Assembly: GCF_000763495.1 (NCBI RefSeq)
Contig: NZ_CP009576.1
Location: 1,622,001 to 1,686,000 of the forward strand
Direction: 5' to 3'
Source: Listeria ivanovii subsp. londoniensis
GTDB lineage: Bacteria; Bacillota; Bacilli; Lactobacillales; Listeriaceae
DNA length: 64,000 nucleotides
Shown here: positions 37,435 to 49,510 of the stretch, one piece after another
Layout: each line of letters opens with the position of its first letter
Numbering within the stretch: the first letter of the stretch is position 1
Translations under genes and position numbers: made by a program
The notes under the pieces: generated by a model
The model's input: the letters and a program-made list of their open reading frames with translations, nothing else
Told to the model about the DNA's origin: nothing
The model's database searches: none

Positions 37435-38317
37435 GACGTTTTCCTCCCTCTTCTTTGACTAATGGGAAGCCAAGTTTTTCGCGTGATTCATAAAATGTTT
37501 TTGCGATATGTCTTGCTAAGTTTCTAATTCGGCCGATATATTGCGCTCGTTCTGTAACAGAAACAACACCACGTGCGTCAAGCAAATTAAATGTATGAGA
37601 ACATTTTAAAACATAATCATAAGCTGGGAAAACAAGTCCTGCTTGCATTTGTCGAGCTGCTTCCCTTTCATACGTATCAAATAAGGTTAATAACATATCT
37701 GTGTTGGATGTTTCAAAAGCATATTTAGAGTTTTCAAATTCGGCTTGGAAAAAGATATCTTGGTAACTAATACCTTCTGTCCATTCTAAATCAAACACAT
37801 TTTCTTTATCTTGAATATAACTGGCTAAACGCTCCACGCCATAAGTGATTTCAGAGGTAACTGGGAAACATTCTAAGCCACCTACTTGTTGGAAATAAGT
37901 GAACTGAGTTATTTCCATCCCATCCAACCATACTTCCCATCCAAGTCCAGCACAACCAAGTGAAGGGTTTTCCCAGTTATCTTCTACAAAACGAATATCG
38001 TGTTCTAGTGGGTTAATTCCAAGTTTTTCTAAAGAACCAAGGTAAAGTTCTTGAATATTATCAGGAGAGGGCTTCATCACCACTTGGAATTGATGGTGTT
38101 GGAATAAACGGTTTGGATTTTCACCATAACGACCATCTGCCGGACGACGAGAAGGCTCCACATATCCTGCTTTCCATGGTTCTGGTCCAATGGCTTTTAA
38201 AAATGTATAAGGACTCATTGTTCCAGCACCTTTTTCCACATCATACGATTGCAACATAATACAACCTTGTTCAGACCAATAATCTTGCAGTGTTCTAATC
38301 ATTGTTTGCAAATTCAT
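37427..38317 (-). CDS. glyQ: Glycyl-tRNA synthetase alpha subunit
   Basis: Catalytic class II core of the tetrameric enzyme (296 residues), containing [41 protein letters not shown] and [11 protein letters not shown]. Start taken as ATG at 38317, five bases after GGAGGTGG; the upstream ATG would overlap nothing conserved. Regulated by a T-box leader that senses uncharged tRNA-Gly. Confidence 0.96.
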   Translation of the reverse strand: MNLQTMIRTLQDYWSEQGCIMLQSYDVEKGAGTMSPYTFLKAIGPEPWKAGYVEPSRRPADGRYGENPNRLFQHHQFQVVMKPSPDNIQELYLGSLEKLGINPLEHDIRFVEDNWENPSLGCAGLGWEVWLDGMEITQFTYFQQVGGLECFPVTSEITYGVERLASYIQDKENVFDLEWTEGISYQDIFFQAEFENSKYAFETSNTDMLLTLFDTYEREAARQMQAGLVFPAYDYVLKCSHTFNLLDARGVVSVTERAQYIGRIRNLARHIAKTFYESREKLGFPLVKEEGGKRHE

Positions 38318-38350
38318 TTCTTCCACCTCCAAAGTTAATTCAGCCAATAT

Positions 38351-38400
38351 AAAAACTCTCGTCTCTATATGCTGATTTAAAGCATATAGGGACGAGAGTT
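38351..38400 (-). terminator. Regulated terminator of the glyQS T-box
   Basis: Stem ACTCTCGTCNCTATATGCT and complement with a short AT loop, then a T run, competing with the antiterminator that contains the T-box sequence. Confidence 0.9.
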
Positions 38401-38575
38401 ATCTCGCGGTTCCACCCTATTTGGAATTTAACCAATTCCCACCTTGATTTCGCTGTACTCCAGAACGCCTTCACAAAAAGATAACTACTCGGCTCACACC
38501 AAAATCCGAATTCGCTTAAAATAGAGCTTTTTGTTACTATTTTCCTTCAACGTACCTATTAGTTGATATATTAAA
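38351..38575 (-). ncRNA. T-box leader of glyQ-glyS
   Basis: On the minus strand a long structured leader carries the T-box sequence AGGGTGGAACCGCG (38405-38418), followed by a terminator hairpin (38351-38400, stem of about 20 bp ending in T5). A GGC triplet in GAAGGCGTT (38467-38469) is the likely glycine specifier. Uncharged tRNA-Gly should stabilise the antiterminator. Confidence 0.95.
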
Positions 38576-38603
38576 AGATACTGTATTTTGGTCAAAAAGT
38601 CAA
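38575..38603 (-). promoter_or_regulatory. Promoter of the T-box-glyQS transcript
   Basis: Minus strand TTGACT (38598-38603), 17-bp spacer, TATCTT (38575-38580). The -35 overlaps the last codon of recO. Confidence 0.65.
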
Positions 38604-39367
38604 TCGTCACTTTCTTTTTTTAACATGTTTTCCCATTTATCCATATCACGTAAAAATTTGCGACTTTTTAGATATAGGCCAGAATACTCATCGTAATACG
38701 TATCAATCGCTTTTTGTAACCATTCTTTTGTTTCTGGTTTTACATCGATGTTTCCTAATCTATCTAATTGGAAGATGAAAAATAATCGAAGTAATTTCAC
38801 AACATTTTCTGGTAAGTGCATGCGGTAGCGGTCTTTGTCATAACAGCGATGACAGATAATCCCGTTACTCCGTGTAGAAAAGTCAAAATGGCCAGTTGTT
38901 TCTCCGCAAATAGCACATTTATCCATCGTTGGGTAAAGTCCTAGTACTGGTAGCATTTTCATTTCAAAAATTTGTGTCAAAATTTGGGGATCATACCCTT
39001 CATCAATATCCCGCAAAATTTGAAAAGTTAATTCATATAAATACGGATTAGGTTGTCGTTCTTCAGTAGCCTTATCAAGTAATTCGCATACATAGGTTGC
39101 ATACGCCGTCATAAAAATATCTTGTTGAATAGAAGAGAAATTTTCAATAACCTCTCCTTGTTGCAGTGTTCCTAGTCCGTTCCCGCCAAAAAAAGTAAAG
39201 TAACCACTTGTAAATAATTGGGTTACTGCCGCTAGTCTGCTTTTCGTCTTTTTCGCACCTCGAGCCACCACACCAATTTTTCCGAATTCACGCGTATACA
39301 TACGAACAATTTTATCTGATTCTCGGTAACTAGTTTGGCGTATAACGATTCCCTCGCATTTTTCCAT
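38600..39367 (-). CDS. recO: DNA repair protein RecO
   Basis: Recombination mediator that loads RecA with RecF/RecR (255 residues). N-terminal OB fold (CEGIVIRQTSYRESDKIVRMYTREFGKIGVVARGAKK), helical middle, and a C4 zinc site (CAICG and CHRC). Cytoplasmic. It lies after era in the minus-strand gene order, but a convergent plus-strand gene separates them. Starts with ATG behind AAGGGGGC. Confidence 0.93.
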   Translation of the reverse strand: MEKCEGIVIRQTSYRESDKIVRMYTREFGKIGVVARGAKKTKSRLAAVTQLFTSGYFTFFGGNGLGTLQQGEVIENFSSIQQDIFMTAYATYVCELLDKATEERQPNPYLYELTFQILRDIDEGYDPQILTQIFEMKMLPVLGLYPTMDKCAICGETTGHFDFSTRSNGIICHRCYDKDRYRMHLPENVVKLLRLFFIFQLDRLGNIDVKPETKEWLQKAIDTYYDEYSGLYLKSRKFLRDMDKWENMLKKESDD

Positions 39368-39504
39368 GTGGTTAGCCCCCTTTGCATTCGTCTTATTATA
39401 TCATTTTCTAAAGGATTGTGTCTTTTAATATTTATTGCTATCTTTCCGCCGTCAGCTATTGTAAAATAAAGAAAAAAGGCGAGTTAGAAAGGAAACTGTT
39501 AGCT

Positions 39505-40110
39505 ATGAATCTCTTACTTATACTTGTTGGCTTCTTTTTACTTACATTCATAGGTCTCATTGTAGGAATTGTGTTACTTATCGTAAGGAAGGAAAAATGG
39601 GCCGGAATTATTGTTTCCGGACTATCACTTGGAATTGGCTTTTATATTATCCTAGGCGGTTTAAACTTAGTTACCACTAGTCTTCTACAAAGCTTTAGCA
39701 ATCCATTTTCGTTTACTTCTGACTTTGGTAATTCTGATAGCTATTCCGATGATTACACGGATAACTTTGATGATGACTACATCGATGTGAAATACGGTCA
39801 GACAGTGACGATGGATGATGAAAGTACTGTGACAATCAACAAACCGGTGATCTACCGCGAAAAAGCAGATTATGATATTTATTCTGTTAATATGAAAGTG
39901 AAAAATTCGGGAGCAGATGAGATTACTTTTTCTTCCGAAGATGTGTTACTTTATGATTATGCAGATGATGATTATGGAGAAGAAATTACAGAAAAAGTGT
40001 TTTCAGGAACAATTAAACCTGGAGAAACGAAAGAATTAACGCTTTTCTATAAGGTGTATAATTTCGGACCATATGATGTGGAATATGATAACTATAACTG
40101 GACAGAATAA
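39505..40110 (+). CDS. Small membrane-anchored protein with DUF4352/DUF5067-like domain, 201 aa
   Basis: Two N-terminal helices (about 1-25 and 30-55) are followed by an Asp/Tyr-rich linker (GNSDSYSDDYTDNFDDDYID) and an extracytoplasmic Ig-like domain. The last contains YGQTVTMDDESTVTINKPV, YSVNMKVKNSG and IKPGETKELTLFYKV. Function unknown. Start taken as ATG at 39505 behind AGAAAGGA; the frame is open from 39418 but has no support there. It is one of few plus-strand genes in a long minus-strand block. Confidence 0.7.
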   Translation: MNLLLILVGFFLLTFIGLIVGIVLLIVRKEKWAGIIVSGLSLGIGFYIILGGLNLVTTSLLQSFSNPFSFTSDFGNSDSYSDDYTDNFDDDYIDVKYGQTVTMDDESTVTINKPVIYREKADYDIYSVNMKVKNSGADEITFSSEDVLLYDYADDDYGEEITEKVFSGTIKPGETKELTLFYKVYNFGPYDVEYDNYNWTE

Positions 40111-40114
40111 CTAG

Positions 40115-40155
40115 AAAAAATCCCGTACACAAAGTGATTTGTATACGGGGTTTTT

Positions 40156-40157
<2 letters not shown>
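40115..40157. terminator. Bidirectional terminator between the small membrane protein gene and era
   Basis: Stem AATCCCGTACAC/GTATACGGGGTT with T7 on the plus side and A6 on the other, between converging genes. Confidence 0.85.
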
Positions 40158-41477
<1,320 letters not shown>

Positions 41478-41867
41478 TTATAAAAACATCTGACAAAAAT
41501 ATGGTATGAATATAATTAAACCAATAACGCTTGCTACAAAGGCTGCAAGTAATACTGCGCCAGCCGCTACATCCTTGGCTTTTTTCGCTTCATCAATATA
41601 TTGCTCTGTAGCAACATCTACTGCTCTTTCTATTGCTGTATTGACCATCTCAAGAGTTAATACACCAAATATGGAAAGAATTAACAAGATCCACTCTGAT
41701 TTAGTAACGTGAAAAAAAAAGCCACAAATGACAACAGCAAGTGCTGCAAATGTATGAAAACGCATATTTCGTTCTTCTAAAAAGGCTGTTTTTAAACCTG
41801 TGAATGCATGCTGAAATGATTCTGCATAGTTTTTACTACGTTTATATTTTCTATCTTTCAAGTCCAT
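41478..41867 (-). CDS. dgkA: Undecaprenol/diacylglycerol kinase family protein DgkA
   Basis: Small integral membrane kinase (129 residues, three helices), undecaprenol kinase type in Firmicutes, recycling the cell-wall lipid carrier. Family motif [13 protein letters not shown] with flanking [22 protein letters not shown]. Start taken as ATG at 41867, inside the 3' end of ybeY (17-bp overlap); longer frames would reread ybeY. Confidence 0.9.
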   Translation of the reverse strand: MDLKDRKYKRSKNYAESFQHAFTGLKTAFLEERNMRFHTFAALAVVICGFFFHVTKSEWILLILSIFGVLTLEMVNTAIERAVDVATEQYIDEAKKAKDVAAGAVLLAAFVASVIGLIIFIPYFCQMFL

Positions 41868-42336
41868 AAGCATCCAACACTTCTTTTTGTAAGCCAAACA
41901 TAATCTTTTCTTCATCTGGCTCCATGTGATCATATCCAAGCAAGTGCAGTAAACCATGAACTGCTAGAAACCCAAGCTCTCTTGCTTTTGTATGCCCATA
42001 CTCTTTTGCTTGTTCTTCTGCTTTTTCAGTGGAAATAATAATATCTCCAAGCATTTTAGGTGTTTCTAAATCAAAATCAGCCCAGTCTATTTCTGTTTCC
42101 CCTTCACCAAGTTCTTCTAGCGCAAAAGAAATAACATCCGTTGCTTGATCTTTATTTCGATAGTCGCGATTAATTTCTCGAATACCTTCGTTGGTCGTAA
42201 AAGTTAAGGAAAGTTCTGTTCCTTGATCCATTTTTAAATAATCTGCTGCAAATTGCAAAATATTTTCTACTAGTTTTTTGTCTTCTGCTGGGAGTTCTTT
42301 AGTTTCATCTATTAAATCGATTTCTAGGACTGTCAT
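41851..42336 (-). CDS. ybeY: Endoribonuclease YbeY
   Basis: Metal-dependent endoribonuclease for 16S rRNA 3'-end maturation and ribosome quality control (161 residues). Zinc motif [11 protein letters not shown] near the C-terminus; [18 protein letters not shown] is the second family block. Start taken as ATG at 42336 after AGGAGGACAAAAA. It overlaps dgkA and follows pgpH within 17 bp. Confidence 0.95.
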   Translation of the reverse strand: MTVLEIDLIDETKELPAEDKKLVENILQFAADYLKMDQGTELSLTFTTNEGIREINRDYRNKDQATDVISFALEELGEGETEIDWADFDLETPKMLGDIIISTEKAEEQAKEYGHTKARELGFLAVHGLLHLLGYDHMEPDEEKIMFGLQKEVLDAYGLER

Positions 42337-42352
42337 TTTTTGTCCTCCTCTT

Positions 42353-44509
42353 TCAATCTTTATCATCTGGATATTGAATTCGTTGATGATATATCCCGTT
42401 CAATGTGGCAATTAATGTATCACGAATAGTTTTAATTTCTTTTATAGTAATATCACATTCTGTAAACTGACCATCGAGAAAACGCTCTTTAATAATGCCA
42501 TCAATAATTTCTGTTATTTTGGCCATAGTAGGCTCTGCGGCTGAACGCACAGCTGCTTCAACACTATCAGATATATTGATTATCGCGATTTCTTTTGTTT
42601 GTGGTTTTGGACCGCTATAACGATAATCACTTTCTTTTATGTCCGGATTTGTTTCTTTTGCTTTATAGTAAAAATATTTAAGCAATGTCGTACCATGATG
42701 CTCCAAGGCAATATCAATAATTGGTTGCGGCATGTGATTTTCTTTTAGAATCTCTGCCCCGTCTTTTGTATGCGAAAGAATTATATCACGACTTTGTTCT
42801 GGTGTCAGCCTATCGTGCGGATTAATTCCTTGTAATTGATTCTCTACAAAGTATGGAGGTCGTAATGTTTTACCAATGTCATGATAAAAGCAACCAACAC
42901 GTACGAGCAAACTGTTTGCACCGATTTTATCTGCACACGCTTCCGCTAAATTAGCTACCATCATACTATGGTGATAAGTTCCTGGAGCTTTCATTAAGAT
43001 TTTTTTTAGTAATGGATGATTTGGATTAGCGAGTTCGACCAAACGACTTGTAGTTAATAGTCCGAAGATTGTTTCAAATAAAGGAATGAGCCCGATACCT
43101 AAAATAAATGCGCCAAATCCTCCAACAAAGGCATAACCGAGTGACATCACGGTTGAAAATTGGAAGATGGTGTTATTGTTAATTAGTAAAAGCATAAACA
43201 CAAACCCCATATTAATTAAACCAACCATAAATCCAGAAAATACGATAGCAGAACGTCTACTATAGTCACGCAATGCTACCACACTTGTTATCCCGCTTAA
43301 TAAAATAAAACTAGTTATTCCGCTAGTGGAATCGTTTTGGAAAACAAAAAGGCTGGTTGCTGCTATATAGGCAACACTTAAAAAGGCATACTTTTCGTTC
43401 AGCAAAATTTTCAGAATCATTGGAGCAAAAGCCGCGGGGAAGAGATACGAAATATTAGATACTCCCTGCGTTTCTAAAAATAATATAATCATTAGCATGA
43501 CAAGTGATGTCAAATAAACCGAGGAGAAAATAAGCATCGTCTGCATTTTCTTTTCTTTTGGTTGTGTCTGTTTTTTAGTGTAGAGAAATAGGATTGCAGC
43601 AAGTGCCATAATAAACAGTGCAAAACCAGCATACTGTTTTACGGGCATTTTTTGATCCAACAAGTGCAGCATGTTTAATTGGCGATAGGTTTCTCTATCG
43701 ACAATTTGCCCCTCTTGCACAATCACTTGCCCTTGCAAAATTTTTACTGGTACAACAGCTTGTGCTGCTTCTTTACGTCTGTCTTCTGTTTGTTCTTCAC
43801 TATAAGTTTCATTTGGGACAATTGCGTAAGAAACTAATGCCTTGGATACATTTTTGTAGTATGAAGGAATCGCAGAAAGTTCAATATCATCACGTGCTCT
43901 AATCTTAGCGGCATTTAGATTTTCCTCACGAATGTTGTCTTCCATTGTTTTGGCTACTTCTGTCGTAATAACTTCTTCCATGGTATTAAAGTCTTTACTG
44001 TCCGCTTCAAGCAAGGTTGTAAATATCTCATCTGAAATATTTGACGTAATTTTTTCGGAAACGTTGCTAGATAGCTTTGTTTTTAAACTTTTTAGTTTGG
44101 TTTCTGTAGAAGTTGGGGCAGGAGCAGGTTTATTATCTTTTGCTGCTTTTGCTTTATTTTTCGTGTCCGCTTCTTTAGCTTCCGTATTTACTTCATTGAC
44201 ATAAGCAAATAAACTTTTAACGAGCGCTACTCGATTTTGTCCTGTTTCACGATTATATACATAAACATCTTCCACATCAGCACTAGCTTTAGTGCGCTCT
44301 TCTTTTGTTTTTTCTGTATCTTCTACGGTTTGCGGAGAACGAATTGTTTTCTCAGCAACTTGGAATAACTTCACGTTATATGATTCTGGTTTGGTCATTT
44401 GGCAGACAAGAAAGTACGCTATGACAGCAAAACAAATCAGGAGTACTGGGAAAAGGTATTTTTTCCCGCTTTCGATGTACCAATTTCTCCACTTCTTGGC
44501 TAGCTTCAC
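42353..44509 (-). CDS. pgpH: Cyclic di-AMP phosphodiesterase PgpH (7TMR-HD)
   Basis: Membrane-bound HD-domain hydrolase of c-di-AMP (718 residues). One N-terminal helix, a large extracytoplasmic 7TMR-HDED domain (about 50-275), seven helices (about 285-480) and the cytoplasmic HD domain, with [30 protein letters not shown] and [10 protein letters not shown] low-complexity Lys/Ala/Pro insert (about 115-140) sits in the outer domain. Between phoH and ybeY as in other Listeria. Confidence 0.95.
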   Translation of the reverse strand: MKLAKKWRNWYIESGKKYLFPVLLICFAVIAYFLVCQMTKPESYNVKLFQVAEKTIRSPQTVEDTEKTKEERTKASADVEDVYVYNRETGQNRVALVKSLFAYVNEVNTEAKEADTKNKAKAAKDNKPAPAPTSTETKLKSLKTKLSSNVSEKITSNISDEIFTTLLEADSKDFNTMEEVITTEVAKTMEDNIREENLNAAKIRARDDIELSAIPSYYKNVSKALVSYAIVPNETYSEEQTEDRRKEAAQAVVPVKILQGQVIVQEGQIVDRETYRQLNMLHLLDQKMPVKQYAGFALFIMALAAILFLYTKKQTQPKEKKMQTMLIFSSVYLTSLVMLMIILFLETQGVSNISYLFPAAFAPMILKILLNEKYAFLSVAYIAATSLFVFQNDSTSGITSFILLSGITSVVALRDYSRRSAIVFSGFMVGLINMGFVFMLLLINNNTIFQFSTVMSLGYAFVGGFGAFILGIGLIPLFETIFGLLTTSRLVELANPNHPLLKKILMKAPGTYHHSMMVANLAEACADKIGANSLLVRVGCFYHDIGKTLRPPYFVENQLQGINPHDRLTPEQSRDIILSHTKDGAEILKENHMPQPIIDIALEHHGTTLLKYFYYKAKETNPDIKESDYRYSGPKPQTKEIAIINISDSVEAAVRSAAEPTMAKITEIIDGIIKERFLDGQFTECDITIKEIKTIRDTLIATLNGIYHQRIQYPDDKD

Positions 44510-44524
44510 ACCTTAGTCTCCTCT

Positions 44525-45484
44525 CTAATTTTGTTTCCCTTCATAAGCTTTAATAATTTCAGCAACAAGAGGGTGTCTGACAACATCGTGGTGTTCAAAA
44601 TAAACAAAACCGATATCTTTTACATCTTTCAAAACTTGTTCAGCATTAACGAGACCACTCATTGCGCCTTTTGGTAAATCAATTTGTGTCATGTCTCCGT
44701 TTACAATCATTTTGGAATCATAACCAAGACGGGTTAAAAACATTTTCATTTGAGCGATAGTCGTATTTTGTGCTTCATCAAGAATAACAAACGCATGATC
44801 CAACGTACGACCTCTCATATAAGCCAGAGGAGCTATCTCAATCACGCCTCTATCCATTAACCTTGTTGTATGTTCCGTACCAAAAATATCATATAGTGCG
44901 TCGTATACAGGGCGTAAATAAGGATCTACTTTCTCTTTTAAGTCACCAGGTAAAAAGCCTAAGCTTTCACCAGCTTCAACAGCAGGTCTTGTTAAAATAA
45001 TTTTGCTGACTTTTCCTTTTTTCCAAGCATCCACCGCCATAACGACAGCTAAATATGTTTTTCCAGTTCCAGCTGGGCCAACGCCAAAAACAATATCGTG
45101 TTTTTTTATCATTTGGATATAAGTTCTTTGTCCGAAAGTTTTTGGTCTAATAGGAGTTCCTTTAGCATTTTTGGTGATTTCGTCTTCAAATAGTGTATGG
45201 AAGTAAATCAGCGTCCCATTTTTTTGCATTTTTACGGCTTGAGCGATATCGCGTCCATCGATATGAATGCCTCTTTTTACAGTCAAAATAAGTTCTGCTA
45301 AAACTGCAGTAGTATGCTTAACAGCTTCTTCATCGCCGGTAATAGACAGTGTTTCTCCCCGTGTAATAATTTTTACCTGAAGCAATTCTTCTAAAAGTTC
45401 AATATTCTTATTGTTATTGCCGAATAAATCTTGGATATTTGTATCATCCGTTAATTCGACTATTTCATTAAATTCATTTAGCAT
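44525..45484 (-). CDS. phoH: PhoH-like ATPase (YqfB/PhoH family)
   Basis: Cytoplasmic P-loop ATPase (319 residues) with FGVGPAGTGKTYLAVVMAV, Walker B AFVILDEAQNTT and an N-terminal KH-like region. The family is linked to RNA metabolism and functionally tied to YbeY, its operon partner. Physiological substrate not defined. First gene of the phoH-to-era operon, behind a good promoter. Confidence 0.93.
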   Translation of the reverse strand: MLNEFNEIVELTDDTNIQDLFGNNNKNIELLEELLQVKIITRGETLSITGDEEAVKHTTAVLAELILTVKRGIHIDGRDIAQAVKMQKNGTLIYFHTLFEDEITKNAKGTPIRPKTFGQRTYIQMIKKHDIVFGVGPAGTGKTYLAVVMAVDAWKKGKVSKIILTRPAVEAGESLGFLPGDLKEKVDPYLRPVYDALYDIFGTEHTTRLMDRGVIEIAPLAYMRGRTLDHAFVILDEAQNTTIAQMKMFLTRLGYDSKMIVNGDMTQIDLPKGAMSGLVNAEQVLKDVKDIGFVYFEHHDVVRHPLVAEIIKAYEGKQN

Positions 45485-45526
45485 TGGTTAACCCCTTCAC
45501 CTGTTATAAGTGCCTTGATTAGTTAT

Positions 45527-45555
45527 ATTATACACGAAACCAGCGCACTTGAAAA
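45527..45555 (-). promoter_or_regulatory. Promoter of the phoH-pgpH-ybeY-dgkA-cdd-era operon
   Basis: Minus strand TTTTCA (45550-45555), 17-bp spacer, TATAAT (45527-45532), 43 bp before phoH. Confidence 0.7.
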
Positions 45556-45600
45556 ACGAAGCGGTAGTAATAAGTGAATTCTTCTTGAAATGAGCGTAAA

Positions 45601-45644
45601 AAAACAGGATTTCTTCATAAAAATACGAAGGAACCCTGTTTCTT
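45601..45644 (-). terminator. Terminator of rpsU-yqeY
   Basis: Stem AAACAGGGTTCCTTC/GAAGAAATCCTGTTT (bulged) followed by T7 on the minus strand. Confidence 0.8.
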
Positions 45645-45671
45645 TACGTTTCAAAACTAGTTTGAATTAGT

Positions 45672-46127
45672 TTATGAAAGATATTTTTTTACGAATTGGT
45701 TAACTGCACCACCGTCAGCTTTGCCTTTTACTTTAGGCATGATAGCGGACATTACTTTGCCGAAATCAGCTTTACTAGATGCGCCAACTTCTTCGATAGT
45801 TGCTTTCACAATATTCTCAAGCTCTTCAGGAGTCAATTGTTTTGGCGCATAGTCCTCAACAATGACAATCTCGGAACGGACTTTATCAGAAAGGTCGTTA
45901 CGTCCAGCTTTTTCAAATTCAGACAGAGAATCTCTGCGCTGTTTGAGTTCGCGGGAAATCACGGTTACTTCATCATCCGGAGTAAGATCTTTCGCACCTT
46001 GGTGAATTGCTTCGTTTTGTAAAGCTGCTTTTAACATGCGAATAACGGAAAGCTTTTCTTTCTCTTTATCGCGCATCGCTTGCTTCATATCTTCATTTAA
46101 CTTGTCAAGCAGTGTCAACGAAATCAT
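45672..46127 (-). CDS. YqeY/GatB-like domain protein
   Basis: Small cytoplasmic protein (about 150 residues) of the YqeY family, related to the tRNA-binding tail domain of GatB. Family blocks: [33 protein letters not shown] and [26 protein letters not shown]. It may act in tRNA-dependent amidation or translation, unproven. The ATG at 46127 is very near AAGG; an in-frame TTG at 46118 has better spacing. Directly downstream of rpsU. Confidence 0.9.
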   Translation of the reverse strand: MISLTLLDKLNEDMKQAMRDKEKEKLSVIRMLKAALQNEAIHQGAKDLTPDDEVTVISRELKQRRDSLSEFEKAGRNDLSDKVRSEIVIVEDYAPKQLTPEELENIVKATIEEVGASSKADFGKVMSAIMPKVKGKADGGAVNQFVKKYLS

Positions 46128-46137
46128 CGCCTTTTAA

Positions 46138-46311
46138 TTAGAATTTGCGTTTTCTTGCTGCTTCGGATTTTTTCTTACGTTTTACGCTTGGCTTTTCATA
46201 AAATTCGCGCTTTCTGGATTCTTGCAAAGTTCCACTTTTGGAAACAGTACGTTTAAAGCGACGAAGAGCATCTTCAAGCGATTCGTTTTTACGAACTACT
46301 GTTTTTGACAT
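46138..46311 (-). CDS. rpsU: 30S ribosomal protein S21
   Basis: Small basic ribosomal protein (57 residues): [30 protein letters not shown] then [14 protein letters not shown]. Start taken as ATG at 46311 behind GGAGGGAGGG; 11 upstream codons are not conserved. Heads the rpsU-yqeY operon, with a near-consensus promoter upstream. Confidence 0.96.
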
Positions 46312-46443
46312 CTCTCTTTCCCTCCCTCCGGCACTTACATGCACTCACTTAAATCCTTCATTTAAGTTCCAGAATAGGACATAACGGAAAATAAATTATG
46401 AATTATTCTGAAGTAATGCAGATAAGCATTCACTCATTAAAAA

Positions 46444-46472
46444 TTATATACGAAACATCGGGCATCGTCAAC
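46444..46472 (-). promoter_or_regulatory. Strong sigma-A promoter of rpsU-yqeY
   Basis: Minus strand TTGACG (46467-46472), 17-bp spacer, TATAAT (46444-46449), leaving a leader of about 125 nt. Confidence 0.85.
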
Positions 46473-46508
46473 ATGAAATCGTTAACTTTCGCATAAATCT
46501 TTTAAATG

Positions 46509-47276
46509 TTAATCGTTTTTATTTTTATATAGATCAAAATAGAATGATGTAGCTGATAAAACATAAAGTGGCGCTGTTTCTGTTCTTAAAATTCTCGGGC
46601 CAAGTCCAGCAAGTTTTACCCCTTTTTCTTGCATGAAAAATAGCTCTTTTTCACTGATGCCACCTTCTGGACCAAAAATGAATAAGACTGACTGATTAGG
46701 GGTCACTTCCTTGAATAACGTAGAAAGTGTATTGTCTTCTCCTTCTCTAGCACTTTCTTCGTAAGCGACAACAATATAATCAAAAGAGTCACTATTTAAT
46801 AGTAGTTCTTTCAAACTGTTAGCAAAACGGACTTCAGGAATGACTGTTCGATGCGATTGTTCCGCAGCTTCTTGTGCAATTTTTTGAAGTCGCTCGATTT
46901 TTTTAGCTACTTTTTTTTCGTCCCATTTTACAACAGATCGCTCTGCTTTAAAAGGAACAAATGCGTGAGCGCCAAGTTCCGTGCTTTTTTGAACGATGAA
47001 TTCAAGCTTATCACCTTTTGGTAAACCACTTGCGATAGTCATTTGAATCGGTAACTCTGTCGTTTCATCAAGCCACTCGACAAGCCTTAATTGTACTTCT
47101 TCTTCGTTTGTATTTGTTATTTCAGCTATCGCTGTTTGATTATTCGAAAAAACAACATAAACTTGATCGTTAGGTTTCATGCGCATCACACGAGTTATGT
47201 GGTGAAAGTTTTCTCCAATAATTCGAATCGGTTCTGAATCATTTTCTAACTCTTGATTAACAAAATAACGCTGCAT
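46509..47276 (-). CDS. rsmE: 16S rRNA (uracil(1498)-N3)-methyltransferase RsmE
   Basis: SPOUT-type methyltransferase of 255 residues with N-terminal PUA-like domain (NFHHITRVMRMKPNDQVYVV) and the C-terminal trefoil knot (LFIFGPEGGISEKEL, LGPRILRTETAPLYVLSA). Begins directly after prmA with no gap. Last gene of the hrcA heat-shock operon. No clear terminator follows, so transcripts may read into rpsU. Confidence 0.94.
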   Translation of the reverse strand: MQRYFVNQELENDSEPIRIIGENFHHITRVMRMKPNDQVYVVFSNNQTAIAEITNTNEEEVQLRLVEWLDETTELPIQMTIASGLPKGDKLEFIVQKSTELGAHAFVPFKAERSVVKWDEKKVAKKIERLQKIAQEAAEQSHRTVIPEVRFANSLKELLLNSDSFDYIVVAYEESAREGEDNTLSTLFKEVTPNQSVLFIFGPEGGISEKELFFMQEKGVKLAGLGPRILRTETAPLYVLSATSFYFDLYKNKND

Positions 47277-48221
47277 TTATTCCACTCCTCGTTTGGAAAT
47301 AATCGCAACCCAATCCCCTTGTTGCTCGATTTTTTCAATAATGAGTCCAGCATTCTTTAGCGCTTCTTCTACTATCTTCGCTTTCTCTTGGATAATTCCG
47401 GATGCAATAAATATACCACCTGGTTTAAGTGCCGCATAGACATCTTCTGGGAAAAGTAAAATAACTTCCGCTAAAATATTCGCGACAATGATATCCATGT
47501 TGGTTTGATTGATATCTTGAAGCAGGTTATTTTGTTTTACCATGACAATAGCATCGGTTTTATTTAAACGAATATTTTCGTCTGCGGCGCGAATAGCTAC
47601 TTCATCCAAATCCGTTGCTAGAATGGATTTAGCCCCCAGTTTAGCACTTGCGATGCTCAAGACTCCAGAACCAGTCCCAACATCAATTAATTGATCGCCT
47701 GGTTGTAGATAGTCGCTTAGTGCCCGGATGCATAATTGTGTTGTCGGATGGGTACCAGTTCCAAAAGCCATTCCTGGGTCTAGTTCAATAATGATTTCAT
47801 TTGCTGCTGGTGTATAGGATTCCCAACTAGGAACAATCGTAATTCTATCAGTAATTTGGACTGGATGATAATATTTTTTCCAAGCTGTAGCCCACTCTTC
47901 GTCATCTACATCATTGACAACAAATTGGAACTTACCAAGTGGAATATCGAATGTAGTAAGATTCTTTAGTGTTTTTTCGATTTCTGGAATTTGCTTGATA
48001 AATTCGGTTGTTTTCAAGAAGTAGGCTTTAATAATCACACCATCTTCTGGATAGTCTTCTCGTTTTAATGCATAGATCTCACCAAACTTATCTTCTCGTT
48101 CACGTAAAAAATCGGCTACATCTTCAATGGATACGCCTGCTGCACCGAATTCCGTAAGTACATTTGCAACAGGTTCCACTGCTTCATTGGTTGTATGGAC
48201 TTCCACTTCTGACCATTCCAT
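47277..48221 (-). CDS. prmA: Ribosomal protein L11 methyltransferase
   Basis: SAM-dependent trimethylation of L11 (314 residues). N-terminal ferredoxin-like substrate domain, then class I core [20 protein letters not shown] and [13 protein letters not shown] (the NxL/PxY-like position). [12 protein letters not shown] is a PrmA signature. Located between dnaJ and rsmE, as in Bacillus. Confidence 0.95.
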   Translation of the reverse strand: MEWSEVEVHTTNEAVEPVANVLTEFGAAGVSIEDVADFLREREDKFGEIYALKREDYPEDGVIIKAYFLKTTEFIKQIPEIEKTLKNLTTFDIPLGKFQFVVNDVDDEEWATAWKKYYHPVQITDRITIVPSWESYTPAANEIIIELDPGMAFGTGTHPTTQLCIRALSDYLQPGDQLIDVGTGSGVLSIASAKLGAKSILATDLDEVAIRAADENIRLNKTDAIVMVKQNNLLQDINQTNMDIIVANILAEVILLFPEDVYAALKPGGIFIASGIIQEKAKIVEEALKNAGLIIEKIEQQGDWVAIISKRGVE

Positions 48222-48295
48222 TTTTTAACACTCCTTTAGTATGTAGAAAAGGTCGATGGTTGCTTTTCACACAACTATCGACCTCTCCTCACTCA

Positions 48296-49423
48296 TCAAT
48301 CGCCTTTAAAAGCTCGTTTCATTTTGTCAAAGAAACCCGATGTTTGCTCATCTACTTTGTCTCCAGTAGTAGAAGCAAATTCACGTAAAATTTCTTTTTG
48401 TTTATCATCTAGTTTTTTCGGTACAATCACTTTCACGATAACATGTTGATCACCAGTTCCGTTACCACGAAGATGCGGAACTCCTTTACCACGCAAGCGG
48501 AAAGTGGTTCCTGTTTGTGTTCCACTAGGGATTTTCAAGCGTACTTTACCATGAACTGTTGGAACATCAATCTCATCACCTAAAGTAGCTTGGACGAATG
48601 TGATTGGTACTTCCACATAAATATCGTCTGCTTCTCGTTCGAAAAACTCATCCGGGATAACGACAAACACAACATATAAGTCGCCACTAGGTCCGCCGTT
48701 GACACCAGCTTCTCCTTCACCAGATACGCGCATTTGTTGGCCATCGTTCACACCAGCAGGTACTTTCACTTTAATTTTCTTCGTTTTAGTTACGCGACCT
48801 TTACCATGACATGTCGCACATTTTTCTTTAATTTCTTTACCAGTACCATTACAGTATTGACATGTCCGTTTGTTTACTACACGACCAAATGGCGTGTTTT
48901 GTTCCACATTGATAGAACCTTTACCCCCACAGTGACTACATTTTTCTGGTGTAGTTCCTGGTTTCGCGCCTGATCCGTGACATGTATCACAGTTTTCTTC
49001 ACGTGGGATTTCGATTTCTGCATCTTTACCGAAAACGGCTTCTTTGAATTTAAGACGCATTGTATATTGTAAATCGCTACCTTGTCGTGGTGCATTTGGG
49101 TCTTGTTGACGTCCACCTCCACCAAAGAATGTATCAAAGATGTCTTCAAATCCAGAGAACCCGCCACTGCTGTAACCGCCAGTGCCGCCTCCGAAACCTT
49201 GATTTGGGTCCACATGACCGTATTGATCATATTGTGCACGTTTTTGCGTATCACTTAAAACTTCATAGGCTTCCGATATTTCTTTGAATTTTTCATCTGC
49301 ACCGGCTTCTTTATTTATATCCGGATGATACTGCTTGGACAGTTTCCGGTACGCTTTTTTTATTTCGTCTGCTGAGGCACTCTTGGAAATACCAAGCACT
49401 TCATAATAATCTCGTTTTGCCAT
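48296..49423 (-). CDS. dnaJ: Chaperone DnaJ
   Basis: Hsp40 co-chaperone stimulating DnaK ATPase (375 residues). J domain with HPD in KQYHPDINK, Gly/Phe-rich linker (about 75-105, with [14 protein letters not shown]), four CXXCXGXG zinc repeats (about 145-205) and two C-terminal substrate-binding domains. Follows dnaK after a terminator-like hairpin, which probably lowers its expression. Confidence 0.97.
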   Translation of the reverse strand: MAKRDYYEVLGISKSASADEIKKAYRKLSKQYHPDINKEAGADEKFKEISEAYEVLSDTQKRAQYDQYGHVDPNQGFGGGTGGYSSGGFSGFEDIFDTFFGGGGRQQDPNAPRQGSDLQYTMRLKFKEAVFGKDAEIEIPREENCDTCHGSGAKPGTTPEKCSHCGGKGSINVEQNTPFGRVVNKRTCQYCNGTGKEIKEKCATCHGKGRVTKTKKIKVKVPAGVNDGQQMRVSGEGEAGVNGGPSGDLYVVFVVIPDEFFEREADDIYVEVPITFVQATLGDEIDVPTVHGKVRLKIPSGTQTGTTFRLRGKGVPHLRGNGTGDQHVIVKVIVPKKLDDKQKEILREFASTTGDKVDEQTSGFFDKMKRAFKGD

Positions 49424-49510
49424 CCGCCATCACTCCTGTCCATAATAGATTTTTATAGTCCTAAAGTATTGTAACACTTGAAAGTCATGTTGTAAAAAGT
49501 TTATTTCAGA

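Noticed and set aside
38351-38400. Long hairpin first considered a plain terminator of recO
   Set aside because: The T-box sequence and a full leader lie directly beside it, so it is the regulated terminator of glyQS.
48877-49254. Alternative minus-strand frame inside dnaJ
   Set aside because: Overlaps dnaJ in another frame across the Gly-rich and zinc-finger repeats; translation is repetitive and unlike any protein.
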